From: Leptidea sinapis
Lineage: Eukaryota > Arthropoda > Insecta > Lepidoptera > Pieridae
Direction of reading: 5' to 3'
Length of the DNA stretch: 64,000 nucleotides
Assembly (NCBI RefSeq): GCF_905404315.1
Contig: NC_066276.1
Location: 10,868,001 to 10,932,000, forward strand
Part shown: positions 1 to 10,682 of the stretch, one piece after another
Numbering within the stretch: position 1 is the first letter of the stretch
Layout of the letters: each line of letters opens with the position of its first letter
The notes under the pieces: model-generated
Database searches by the model: none
Seen by the model: only the letters and a program-made list of their open reading frames with translations
Told to the model about the DNA's origin: nothing
Position numbers and translations under genes: made by a program

Positions 1-725
1 GTAGTCATAATTTTGTAAAACTTTAATTATTCGGTTTTGTAGCGTTTGGATTGGTTTTATATTAGTCTTACCTGTATTACCCCATATTTCAATGAGGTAG
101 AGTAAGTGTGGCTTAACGAGGGCATTATATATCAATAGTCGAGCTTGTTTTGGAATACAACGAACTATTTTGTGTAGAGAGCCTACTAGAGATGAAATTT
201 GTTTTTTATATTTATTAGGTGTGATTTCCATGTTAAGTGTTTATTGAGTGTCAATCCAAGGTATTTTTCTTCAAAAGTCTTTTGCAATACGTTGATGGTA
301 AGATTAGGAATATTAGGTAGTTTTTTATTTTTAGCACTAAATATCATATATGATGTTTTGGAGGCATTGATAGTTAAAAGGTTACATAGAAACCACTTTT
401 GCAGTATATTTAAATCATCTTGTGCTTTTCCCATTAGTTCTTCTAAGTTTTTTCCGAAGTAAAATAGACATGTATCGTCTGCATAAATGGTAAGATGACC
501 CTGCAAACCTGCTTGATGTATGTTATTTACGTACACCGGGAATAATAAAGGTGCTAGAAGGGATCCTTGAGGAACCCCGCATGTCAGCAGCTTGGATTTG
601 CTTTGATGAGCTCCAATTTTTACAATCTGGTACCGACTTTTTAAGTATGACTCTAGGATTTTGTGTGCAGTTTCTATTATACCGATGTGTTGCAGTTTTT
701 CTAGGAGCAGGGTATGGCTGACGGT
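1..725 (-). pseudogene. Non-LTR reverse transcriptase fragment, 5'-truncated
   Basis: This is a piece of the RT domain of a non-LTR retrotransposon. On the minus strand the frames read a GVPQGSLLAPLLF-like motif (about 546-587), then VYVNNIH and the catalytic YADDTCLF box (YADD at 474-485), then the C-terminal part of the palm (KYLGLTLNKHLTWKSH). The longest open stretch is 186-536; a frame change is needed to join the GVPQGS part. The fragment is cut by the left window edge and ends abruptly near 725, where an unrelated plus-strand RT begins. A related copy is at 46320-47100. Jockey/CR1-like by motif style; the exact clade is not determined. Confidence 0.85.
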
Positions 726-733
726 ATCGATCG

Positions 734-1654
734 GAACTTAGACTAAAAACGAAAGGTGTACAAAGAAGTATACTGGGTCCACTTCTATTCATAATCTACA
801 TAAACGACTTTCCTAGCATTACTACTCATAACTTTACACTTTTTGCTGATGACATCTCTATTGTAATTAAATGTAACAATGAATTGAGATATGATATAGA
901 AATTAATAAAACAATAAAGGACACAATCGTAAGGCTTATTGAAAATAACCTGACTGTAAATATAAAAAAAACAATGTATATGCAGTATTATAATAAGAAT
1001 GGGAAAGGAAAAGATATTGATGTTAATTATCATAATGAGAATATTAAAGAAGCACAACTTGTCAATTTTCTTGGTATTACTTTAGACAGCAACTTGTCCT
1101 TCAAGTCACATGTTGACAAAATTAGCAAGAAAATTAACCAACATGTATTTGTCCTCAGACGCGTATCAAAAACAATAGGTGAAAAAACAGCGCTAATGGC
1201 ATATCATGCATTCGTGGTTTCAGCTTTACGATATGGATTGGTGATATGGGGCAACTCGGTGAGCATAGGGCATTTATTTATTGGACAGAAGAAGTGTATC
1301 AGGGCGGTTTGTGGAGTCGAATCTTGTCGACCTCTTTTTAAAAAATTGAAAATTCTATCGCTGTCATGCATGTATACTTATAAGATTACCCTATTTTTTC
1401 GAAAATATATGTCTGATTTCTATACAAAAAAAAGTCAGAAGGTTTTAAACACAAGGTATAATAATAGACTCATAATTCCCTTCTGTAGAACTGCATCTTT
1501 TAGTAGAAATTGTTACAGCATGTCTTTGAAAATATATAATAAATTGCCTTCTGAGTTGAAAGATTTACCTTTCAAAGTTTTTAAAAGAAGACTGCATCAG
1601 TGGTTGATAAATAAGTGCTTCTATAGTTTAAATGAATTTTTCAATACAAAATGA
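734..1654 (+). pseudogene. Non-LTR reverse transcriptase C-terminal half
   Basis: The frame is open from about 734 to the TGA at 1654 with no credible start codon, so it is a 5'-truncated ORF2 rather than a complete gene. It shows a damaged GVPQGSILGPLLF box (GVQRSILGPLLF), the catalytic FADD (842-853), the LGITLDSNLSFKSH segment and the thumb region YGLVIWGNS. The C-terminal part (KIYNKLPSELKDLPFKVFKRRL) is the usual end of CR1/Jockey-type polymerases. It differs in sequence from the minus-strand RT next to it. It is fairly well preserved for a relic: only one obvious lesion, in the first RT box. Confidence 0.88.
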
Positions 1655-2041
1655 ATACAAATATTAGGTATTATAAATTAGTCTATAATTTAATAGTTAT
1701 ATAATAGTATAATTAATTAGTTTGATAGTAATATATGTAAATTATTTACCTTTATGACTTTGAATTAGTTAACATGATACATATGTACTAAATGGATTAT
1801 TTAATTACTTACATCATATAATATAATATCCTTAAATTTAAATTTTATAAATATGTATAAATGATAGCCTTGTGAAATCCGACAGGTTTCAGTATTACAG
1901 TAGTGTGTTAGTATTTAGACAATTTTATAACATATTTTTCATGTCAATAATTGACGAAACATATTGGATTATCTTTTTTATTTATGTTAACATCTTATGC
2001 ATAATGTTTCTTGCAAATAAAATTTCATTTCATTTCATTTT
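1655..2041 (+). mobile_element. 3' UTR and ATTTC tail of the RT element
   Basis: AT-rich untranslated tail following the RT stop codon, ending at 2020-2041 in a short run of ATTTC units preceded by AATAAA. Such simple-repeat tails mark the 3' end of several non-LTR families. I see no clear target-site duplication, because the 5' side is fused to another retroelement. Confidence 0.6.
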
Positions 2042-2907
2042 ATATGCTAATATAATATAGCATATGATACGCAAAAAAATTGTGCCTTTCTATTGGTAAC
2101 AGAAATTTTAAAATTGTTTCAGTAGATCCAGAGATTATTATTATGAAAATATAAGTATCATCAGAGCAATCAGAGGAGTGTTAAAACACTGGTAGATGTA
2201 CTTTAAATATACCTATATTGTATCAACCTTAGAACACCAAAACAAAACCATTGTGAATGTTAGTTCTACAGTCCAGCTATACGTTTTATCTTTCCTAAGA
2301 AAAACTCATTAATCAAACTTTTAAAGGCGTCTAAATAATATTTTTTGACTTCAACTTTATAACTTGAAGAGGAAGTTCAATAATTGCGTCGAATCATGTA
2401 GTCTGCTCTACATGGACTTTTTATGGAAAAAATTTGAAAAATAAGAAAAATAGGCTGATTTCTTTTTTTTTAATTTAATTATTTACAAAACAATTCACAG
2501 CTTATCCTCTATGTAATAAAGGATAACATTATTCAATTATTCGAGATAATTCACACATTTAAATGTTTTTTTATAAATAGTAAATATTAATTAGTAAAAA
2601 ATGGGTCGTTAATATAATCCTATACTATCTAAGGCAGCTTTCGAGTAGCTTTCTAACATGAAGACTGTAACGTAGATAAATTGTTTGCAGTATTCATACT
2701 TATTATACACATATTAACAAAGCGCTTTATCCTGGATGCTAATTAATACTTTGAAAACAGAAACACATTAAAACATACAATACAATCTTTTCATTCTATA
2801 AAGATAACTACAGAAGAGTAAACATGAATGAGATTAAAACTAGAGAGAACTAGACTAGATACGAATGCACAATATTAAGTCGTTATAAGATTACAATCTC
2901 ATTGTAT
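2042..2907. other. Intergenic AT-rich sequence downstream of SDR A
   Basis: No coding potential on either strand. The stretch 2280-2420 has a faint resemblance to a retroelement 3' coding end on the minus strand but is too decayed to call. I could not find a clear poly(A) signal for SDR A in the first 200 bases after its stop. Confidence 0.5.
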
Positions 2908-3660
2908 TCATATCTCTTTTGCTGGGTCTCCTCCTTCTGCTACCCATGCAGTACCACTTTCCGCCTTGTGAAAAATATCGACGGTTGCTTGGCCTACATC
3001 ATCAACATTTTGCCATTGGTAATCTTTAACCCATTTTACCAAATCATCAAAAGTATCGTCATCTCTTACATTTCCGTTCTTTGAAAGAGTTGTGTGAGTC
3101 AATCCAGGACACAGAGTAAGCACTCTTACGCCAGTTTTATCATAATTATACTTCTGACCAAGTGACCTTGAAAATGCAAGCACGGCAGCCTTAGATCCAT
3201 TATAAATATATGAGAACGGAACTAATCTATATCCGAAAATAGACGATACATTTATTATTGTTCCACCATTGCCATGGAAATCTTTTCTCATTAAATCGTA
3301 AAACTTCATTGTCCATTCCATAACAGCGATTGCATTTATTTCCAATGTTCGCCTGATGTTCTTCTCATCTAACACACCAGCATTATTTATTAAGACATCA
3401 ACTGTAGTGCACACTTTAGTAATTTCCTCGTAAATTTGGTCTAGATCTTTAGTGACATCACAATTTAAAAAAAATACTCGATCAACTCCGTACTTTTTTT
3501 TCAATTCGCTTGAGGTTTTTATACCAAGCTTTTCATTTACGTCTAAGATAATGGCCAACTTTGCTCCCCCTTTCAAAAAATTCTCTATCATTGATAATCC
3601 CAATCCTTCGGCACCACCGGTAACTACAACCGTTTTTCCATTTATATTATATATTGACAT
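2908..3660 (-). CDS. Short-chain dehydrogenase/reductase (SDR A), 15-PGDH/insect ADH-like
   Basis: This is a classical SDR of 250 residues, the family's usual length, and it predicts a soluble NAD(H)-dependent alcohol/ketone oxidoreductase. Visible motifs: TGGAEGLG nucleotide-binding loop (residues 14-21), Asp40 at the end of strand beta-2 (typical of NAD rather than NADP preference), CDVT (67-70), NNAG (92-95), and the catalytic tetrad Asn109, Ser140, Tyr153, Lys157 (YNGSK), so it looks catalytically competent. PGLT follows in the cofactor lid. The frame is open 13 codons further, to an ATG ending at 3699, but the paralogue at 16182-16943 begins at the equivalent of 3660, so I chose 3660. 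There is no intron. Insect relatives are annotated as 15-hydroxyprostaglandin dehydrogenase-like or ADH-like; the substrate cannot be read from sequence. Confidence 0.93.
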   Translation of the reverse strand: MSIYNINGKTVVVTGGAEGLGLSMIENFLKGGAKLAIILDVNEKLGIKTSSELKKKYGVDRVFFLNCDVTKDLDQIYEEITKVCTTVDVLINNAGVLDEKNIRRTLEINAIAVMEWTMKFYDLMRKDFHGNGGTIINVSSIFGYRLVPFSYIYNGSKAAVLAFSRSLGQKYNYDKTGVRVLTLCPGLTHTTLSKNGNVRDDDTFDDLVKWVKDYQWQNVDDVGQATVDIFHKAESGTAWVAEGGDPAKEI

Positions 3661-3964
3661 TTTAAATTTATTACCAGAGAGTATGTTTTTATCAATCACT
3701 GGCTCACGACTAATATTATAATGCGCACTAATTTATTGTTATTCTAACTACTGATAACAGTAGTTTCCTTCACAAACGTTTTGAACTAATGTTGATTAGA
3801 TTAGAATTGGAATAGTATTATTTAATTTTGCTTCTCACTAATAATATCTAATTTTGTTAGTACATTATAAAACTATATTGATAATTTCGTAAGTCTATAA
3901 TATAAGAAGGTCAGAGGTATATTTTTCGCTTAGCACCAATTTCAATAGGATATATTTTCTCTCT

Positions 3965-4190
3965 CTTTCTCACTCTAGTCGTTCCCTCATGACTGAGGAT
4001 CGTGTTCATCAATAAGAGGTCCACACTTGGAGTGAACCATTTGTTTCCATCGGCTTCTGTCCAGCTAGTCGCAGCCCTGACGACGGAGCTAAATCTCAGG
4101 GACCTCCAGTATTTTAATTCGTTAGTCCATCTGGTAGGAGATCAGCCTCGGGCTCGCTTGCCATTTGTGTTCAGGATATGTTAAACCACT
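3965..4190 (-). pseudogene. RTE-type retrotransposon 3' coding remnant
   Basis: On the minus strand one frame reads GKRARG-stop-SPTRWTNELKYWRSL followed by RAATSWTEADGNKW, matching the GRPPTRW-then-tryptophan C-terminal pattern of insect RTE-like polymerases. The stop is a CGA-to-TGA change. It lies just upstream of SDR A's 5' side and has no link to it. Confidence 0.55.
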
Positions 4191-4423
4191 TAATAATTAC
4201 AAGATAATGTGCATATTCATGTGTGAATAATCATACTTATAATTGGGTTAAAGAGTTTCATGCTAATGTAATATAATATGATTCAGGATCGATTGAAATC
4301 TGGATACTAATAAATCTTGATCTGAATTCTAACTTAAATCTTAAACTAGAGATATTAAAAGCGGCTCTAAAATAATTGGCCTAGTGGGCCTTTGATCGAA
4401 TATAAAAGCACAGTGACCCTATC

Positions 4424-4829
4424 ATTATTATTTTTATTACGACAAGGGGATTTAGATGCACTTAAATCCTAGGACCTATTGTGCCCCCTGCTTGCGCTAG
4501 CGCGCCTACCCTCGACTTCCTATGTCAAAAAACAAAGAGATGTGGTGAGATCGAGACTACTGACTAGGAGACGTGTGCCGGGATTTAAGTTGTATTCTCT
4601 TGACCTAATCCTTTTAAGAAGCGTAGGATCCTGAGAGGGTCCAAGCCGGGCACGTCCTCTGCTTTGAGTGAGGGTGTTTTGACACCCCAGCCTGATTCTG
4701 GCAATGGCCTCGCATTCCAGAAGGATGTGTATGGGGTCTTCAGCGGCTTCGCAGAAGAATCTGCACAATTTGATTCACTGAGACTCATTCTGGCTAGGTG
4801 CCCGTTAAGCTTGCAGTCGGCCAAGAGGA
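4424..4829 (-). pseudogene. I-clade-like non-LTR C-terminal Cys/His fragment
   Basis: The minus strand encodes CKLNGHLARMSLSES, then after a frameshift LCRFFCEAAEDPIHILLECEAIARIR. This CxxxC...H...C block follows the RNase H domain in I-clade and related retrotransposons. The 3' end is an AT-rich tail near 4424-4445. It is 5'-truncated at about 4829, exactly where the plus-strand Jockey fragment starts. Confidence 0.7.
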
Positions 4830-6780
4830 TATTTTTATACCAAGCTCTGTAGTACCGATCGGTGGCAGATCACAGCCCTGGTTCGATGCGTCAGTTAAAG
4901 CAGCATCTGACTGCAAAAAACAGGCGTATCGAACTTGGGTTGCGGTGCTGGGCACAAAGGATCCGAACTGCAAAGTTCTTAAGAGGAAATATAACCGTGC
5001 CTCCAGATTTTTTAAGCGGCAAATCGCCAAAAGCACGTCGTCAAAATCGGCGAGCAGCTTTCCAGTTACCCGACCGAAACACGCAAGTTCTGGTCGTTGT
5101 CGAAAGCTGCTCTCAGTTACTTCAACCAGCCGTCCATGACGCCGTTGCACATGAGGAATGACACCCTGGCCCATACGGCAAAAGAGAAAGCCGATCTCCT
5201 GTGCGCTCTTTTCGCCTCCAACTCGACTCTTGACGAGAACGGAAAATCACCGCCGACCATCCCGCGGTGTCAGAGCTCTATGCCTGAAGTACAGTTTAGA
5301 CAGAAAACTGTTAGGCGAGCTCTGTTTTCGTTGGACGTCAGGAAGTCAAGCGGGCCGGATGGCATTTCTCCAATCGTGCTTAGAACGTGTGCCCCTGAGT
5401 TGACGCCGGTGCTAACGCGTTTATTCCGGCACTCTTATTCCAAAGGCGTAGTCTCTGACTCATGGAAGTCAGCCCTTGTCCATCCGATCAAAAAAAAAAG
5501 GAGACAGTTCGGATCCAGCAAACTACAGGCCTATTGCTATAACTTCCCTGCTCTGCAAAATCATGGAGAGCATAATTAGCCACCAACTTTTGGTATACCT
5601 AGAGGGTCGCCAGTTGATCAACGACCGACAATACGGCTTTCGCCATGATCGGTCAACTGGCGATCTTCTGGTATACCTAAAACATAGATGGGCGGCGGCT
5701 ATTGAAAGCAAGGGGGAAGGCCTGGCAGTTAGCCTGGATATAGCAAAGGCCTTAGATCGTGTATGGCACAAGGCGCTCCTCTCTAAACTTCCATCATTTG
5801 GGCTTCCTCACTGGGCGCAGCTTACAAGTCGTTGTCGACGGTTTTTGCTCGACTCCCAAGCCCGTGAACGCTGGAGTGGCCCAAGTCTGTGTGCTATCTC
5901 CCACGCTGTTTCTTCTGCATATCAATGATATGTTGGACACCTCCAACATACATTGCTATGCAGACGACAGCACTGGTGATGCCGTATACACGGGCTATGA
6001 AGGTCTCTCTCGGGAAAACGTCGACCAGTGCCGGGAGAAACTTGTGTCTTCTATCGAGTCCTCTCTCGAGAAGGTCGCGGAATGGGGTAAATTGAACCTT
6101 GTCCAATTCAACCCCCAGAAGACTCAAGTTTGCGCGTTTACCACTAAAAAATCCCATTGGTCGCTCTTCGATAACACTTCCCTTAAAGCCTCGCCTAGTA
6201 TCGGAATACTGGGTCTCGAAATCTCGAGCGATTGCCAATTCCGTGGCCATCTGGAGGGCAAAGCCAAATTGGCTTCGAAGAAGCTGGGCGTCATTAATAG
6301 AGCACGGCAATATCGGCAGCTCGAATTGTCGGGGACCCTCTGCTTGCTCTGTGAACGGGTGGATCACTTGGCGTTGCGTAGAGACGTCGCTTCAATGTGT
6401 GTCTTCTACCGCATTTATCACGGGGAGTGTTCTGAAGAGCTGTTCAACCTGATTCCTGCCGCCGAATTCCACCTTCGCACGACACGCCACAAATTAGGAT
6501 ATCATCCCCACCATCTGGATGTGTGGCGGTCCTCCGCAGTGTGGTTTTCATGGAGCTTTCTTCCACGTACTACAAAGCTGTGGAATGAACTTCCTTGTGC
6601 GGTGTTTCCGGGACGATACGACATGGGTACCTTCAAAAAAAGCGCGTACACCTTCCTTAAGGGCCGGCAACGCTCTTGTGATTCCTCTGGTGTGAGAGCA
6701 TGCAAGAGAATGTGAGCGGCGGTGATCACTTAACAACAGTGACCCGTACGCTCGCTTGCCTCCTATTCCATAAAAAAAAA
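4829..6780 (+). pseudogene. Jockey-type non-LTR retrotransposon, 5'-truncated, frameshifted
   Basis: This is the longest retroelement in the window. In order: a pre-RT region (IPSSVVPIGGRSQPWFDASV), the KSSGPDGISPIVL and NYRPIAITSLL boxes, QYGFRHDRSTGDLL, LDIAKALDRVWH, a damaged VPQG box (GVAQVCVLSPTLF), YADD (5957-5968), GLEISSDCQFRGHLEGKAK, and the C-terminal LPRTTKLWNELP. The frame changes several times, one shift falling in an A-run near 5491. Near 6310 the polymerase jumps from NRARQY to a downstream block, so about 50 residues present in related copies are missing. It ends in poly(A) at about 6770-6778. At least seven other pieces of this family occur in the window. Confidence 0.9.
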
Positions 6781-7187
6781 GAGGACCCCGTGAGGGCTCT
6801 CTGTTGTCTCCTGTCTTAGCATTATTTGTCACGCACCCTATGATTGTTAACATTTTTGATAGAAACATGTGCAGTTAGGATATGTAGTAGCCACCAGCTA
6901 GCAAATCCCTCTATTTTATAAAGCAGGACGTCATATAACGCTACAAAAAAGAATATTCTATAATATTATCATGTAATTGTTTCACATATATGTTGAAGTA
7001 TATTGTTGTTATCAATACTGTTTTTATTATTATGTACATAAATTATCCTTGCTGAGTAGAGATAACGATAATTTAATAAATACAATACATATAAAAAAAA
7101 CAATATTGTCACCATTTGTTGAGAAAATTTAACTGTAGAACTTCTATTACGATACACACGCATATATTATATCTTCTCTAATTTTTA
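6781..7187. other. Intergenic, AT-rich
   Basis: No supported gene, repeat unit or RNA feature seen here. Confidence 0.5.
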
Positions 7188-7772
7188 AGGTTTCGTAGCC
7201 AAATGGCAAAAAACGCAAAACCCATATAGATTCATCATGTCTGTCTGTCTGTCCGTGTATGTCACAGCCACTTTATTCCAAAACTATAAGAAGTATACTG
7301 CTTAGACTTGGTAAGTAGATGTATCTGTGAACTGCATTACCATTTTTAAAAAAAACAAGAGTTTTGGCGGTTTCCCATTCTAAGAACTGAAACACAAAAA
7401 AGAGAGACCCCATCTTCATCAAAAAGAGAGTCTTCAAGAATGATACTGAGGTTTTTAATATCATTTTCTTCTTAACTGAATAGTTGGCGCGAGAGATACT
7501 TACAAAGTGGTAAAATGTGTTCCCCCAGAAACTTCTTAAATAAGAGAATAATAAAACTAAAAAAGTGGTTTCAACGAGATCTAGTAATTAGTTTTTTTTA
7601 ATACGTATAAATTATGAGTGCTCATTTACACTGTATGATTTTGAGCAAAGATTTTTTGCCTTTTCCATTTAAATAATTTAATATCATTTTCCTTCCTATA
7701 TAAATTATAAGTAACTTGCTGCTATGGAACCCTTCATGAGTGAGTCCGGCTCGAACTTGTCCACTTTTTTAA
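7188..7772 (+). repeat. Interspersed repeat with a TGTCTGTCTGTC core
   Basis: The unit begins with AAGGTTTCGTAGCCAAATGG, includes a TGTCTGTCTGTC core at about 7239-7251 and ends near GGAACCCTTCATGAGTGAG and a T-run at about 7772. A second copy in the opposite orientation is at 44505-44912. I recognise it as a common lepidopteran repeat of uncertain class. It has no coding capacity; open frames within it are accidental. Confidence 0.7.
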
Positions 7773-7804
7773 GTTTTCTGTGATCCATGTATAGTGAAAA
7801 TAAT

Positions 7805-8007
7805 TGCATTAAATTTATTGAAGTACTTTACTTTGCGGAGATCCATAATTATATAAATGATTTGAGTTTTCTTTAGTGTTAATTTCGATTCACGAGACTC
7901 GTGCCAGATTTTGGCGAGACAACACGTCCTGCGGATGCCTCGTGTAGAGGCGAAACACGTGTCGAATTGTTTAAAGACAAATATTGGCGGAATCATGCAT
8001 TAAATTT
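7805..8007 (+). mobile_element. Short Penelope-like terminal insertion with 12 bp TSD
   Basis: The 179 bp insert (7817-7995) is flanked by the 12 bp direct repeat TGCATTAAATTT at 7805-7816 and 7996-8007. Its right part matches the 3' terminal region of the PLE at 47191-48695, including CGTGCCAGATTTTGGCGAG and the hammerhead-like core. Its left part is the reverse complement of the element's own 3' tail. One base in the conserved CTGAGGA motif is changed (CTGCGGA, 7929-7935). Confidence 0.82.
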
Positions 8008-8307
8008 GTAAAACTGGGATGTAAAGCTATTCATTACGATTGTATTTAAATTTACTTGTTATTTTTTATCATTTTTATTTAGGCATTCAGTACTTAGGAC
8101 CAATAATTCTAGTGCAAACTTTTAGTATTATAAGAAATGGTAACATTGTGATTAGTGATTGCAATTATCACTTTGCTTTGTCATGAATTGTTGCATAAGA
8201 GGAGCAAATTATACTTCAAGTGGAGTAACCGATGTATTACTAAGTATTTATATCTTTCTTCCTGCCACTTGTTCTATGGTGACCATAATTATGCTATAAT
8301 TTTTTTT

Positions 8308-8700
8308 TAACAAAAAAACAACCGAATTCAAAAACACTTTTCCAAACCAATAGATATAATATGCACAGAATGTATAAAAAATATTGCGTATTTTTATACA
8401 ATCTAATTAATTAATCTAATTCTAGTTACGATTATTGTTATTTTTGGAATCGGTGTCCTTCCGCCGCGACCCGCTCTCGCCTCTCGCCTCCTCACCACTC
8501 AAGCACATCTCACCTATAACTATGTATGTAGTAACAAACCTATCTTGTATGACACCGACTCCAAAAATTACAATAATCGCATCTAGAATTAGATTAATTA
8601 ATTTGATTGTATAAAAATACGCAATTATTTTTATACTTTTTAGTGCACATTATATCTATTGTCTTGGAATAGTGATTTGAAGTCGGTTGTTTTTTTGTTA
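8308..8700. mobile_element. TIR element (MITE-like), copy 1
   Basis: Both ends carry TAACAAAAAAACAACCG as an inverted repeat; the arms remain recognisable for over 100 bp (both contain the ATTAATTAATCTAATT block and the TATAGATATAAT-like block). The centre is a contrasting GC-rich stretch (about 8450-8520) rich in CGCC units. No transposase is encoded. A second copy with its centre in the opposite orientation lies at 27350-28144. Confidence 0.75.
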
Positions 8701-9450
8701 ATTTTTATTTTATTTTATGATTTTTAGTGAAATTGAAGTACACTAACTAACGATTTGCCTAAATATGTGTAGATATACAAAATTTTTCAATGCAGCAATG
8801 AACGTAAGTGCTTTGCAATTTGATTACAGACAGTTAGAAATTCTGCTACAGATCGCACCCTTACTGTAAGTCGTTAAGGAGTCCCAATGATCATCATATT
8901 CGACTACGACATTACTATGTTATGGTAGATGACTTAAATATCCAGATAGCATAAAAAAGATTCGGCCGAGTATCGTTAATTTGCTCGAAAGAATTGAAGA
9001 GTACCGTTACTTTGTCATGGATTCCGATATCAGAACCTAACCAAACTCTCACCAAACTATCTTTGAAGTATATCCTTTCCAATAAAAAAAGAATCATCGA
9101 AATCGTTTGGCGTGATATTGACTTATTCGTATATTTATCATCCACTTTGCTATACGTATGTATAGCAAATTTAAGACTGTTATGGTTTTCTCATGGATGC
9201 CTCGGTCAGATCTGGACCACCATTCAAATAAAAAAAAAGGAATTATCTAAATCGGTCCACCCAGACGAAAGTTTTGAGGTAACAAACATAAAAAAAAAGA
9301 AGAATATACCGACGAATTGAAAACCTCCTCTTTTTTTGAAGTCGGTTAAAAATTAACAAAATCGGTTCACCCAGTCAAATGTATTGAGGTTACAAACAAC
9401 AAAATTACCATGAATTGAGAACCTCCTCCTTTTTTGAATTCGGTTAAAAA
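8701..9450. repeat. Composite repeat ending in AAGTCGGTTAAAAA units
   Basis: Blocks 8720-8890 and 8990-9150 recur in reverse orientation at 27160-27330 and 27585-27640. At 9200-9350 and 9351-9450 there are two partial copies of a unit running from a TCGGTCCACCCAGAC-like to an AAGTCGGTTAAAAA-like sequence. A relative with TIRs is at 61827-62150. Non-coding. Confidence 0.65.
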
Positions 9451-9974
9451 TTGGTATCGGCATCAAAAAAAAAATTCATGTACTTATGAATTTTTTTTTC
9501 ATAAACAGACATTATCAAGTAATATACAAAATATACACCTAACCTATTTATATAATTTTCAATATTATATTACATTATTATGATGTTAGAGTCAAAATTG
9601 TTTGTGAGTTAGCAAAAAAGTTGTAAGATTTTTCCTTGTTAATAATGCACATTTGATTTCGTACAGCAGCGGTAGTAAAAATTCTAAAGAACAGGACGTG
9701 ACTTCATCAAACTGAAGTATTTTACGTTTAAAACTGAGACTCATGAAAATTTACCCTCAAGGAAGGTTTTACGTTCAAACTTAGAATACTATATTTAAGA
9801 CGACAGTGAAGATAAAAATTTAAAGTGAAAGTTTTCACTACAATTCTAAAATATAATGTAAACTTTGACTTCTAAGGTAAAAGATAAAGTAAAATAAGCA
9901 TAAAATAGCACAACGAGCAATCGATGCTATTTTTTCTTTAATTAGTACCTTATTTAAAAAAAAATTTATAAGAC
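9451..9974. other. Intergenic, AT-rich
   Basis: No gene or repeat recognised in this stretch. Confidence 0.45.
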
Positions 9975-9989
9975 ATAAGCCACTAGATC

Positions 9990-10462
9990 AATTTTTATGT
10001 ACGAGCTGCAAGTTGTTTCTTCTTCAACCTTCCGTCTTCCAATACAAGTTTTTCAACTTTTTCAATGATTTCCGGCGTAGTGGCCTCAATGGGCCGTCCA
10101 GGTCGAGGATCATCTTCAATTGACTCCCTTCCTTGCTTGAAAAGGCCGTGCCATTTGTAAATCATGGTTTTACCAGGAGCAGAGTCTCCGTAAACAGCTA
10201 ACATCTCTTGCAAAATAGTTTGAGGCGTTTTTCCTTGTTTGGTGAGGAACTTTACGACGGCGCGATGTTCAATTTTCTCCATAGTGGCTAGTTTGTTCCC
10301 GATTTACTTGTTCACTCGTTTGTAACTCGAAAGCTAATGACCCAATTAGGCTAGAAATTGGCATATATAGTAATTATGAGTTACTCAAGTAGCGGCTACC
10401 TGGAGGAGCGACCTCACCCCCGCCAACCCCGCCATTCCGCGAACTTTTTGACCTCCCCTCGT
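9990..10462 (-). pseudogene. Mariner element, 5' part only
   Basis: The minus strand holds the 5' end of a mariner element (GAGGGGAGGTCAAAAAGTTC terminus, ending at about 10462), a leader, and the transposase N-terminus from the ATG at 10282. The protein piece (MEKIEHRAVVKFLTKQGKTP, then TMIYKWHGLFKQGRESIEDD and PGRP) is the DNA-binding helix-turn-helix half. The coding sequence stops after QLAART at about 9995; the catalytic half and the 3' TIR are absent. A 15 bp direct repeat, ATAAGCCACTAGATC, borders it (9975-9989 and 10463-10477), unlike the TA expected for mariner. Confidence 0.85.
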
Positions 10463-10682
10463 ATAAGCCACTAGATCGTCTGAATCAGAAAACTTTGGAC
10501 TGTCTTGAATATTCGTTCGCATAGGTCGGTTTGTAATTTCATTTTGATCTTTGTGTGATCGGTAAAGTTTAATCTTATTATGTTCGGAAAATCAGGAATT
10601 GATAAATTGTTTAAGAGATGATACGATCAATCAGTAATCAGCAAGCAGAAAACAAGCAAGCAATCAATAAGACATTGAAATA

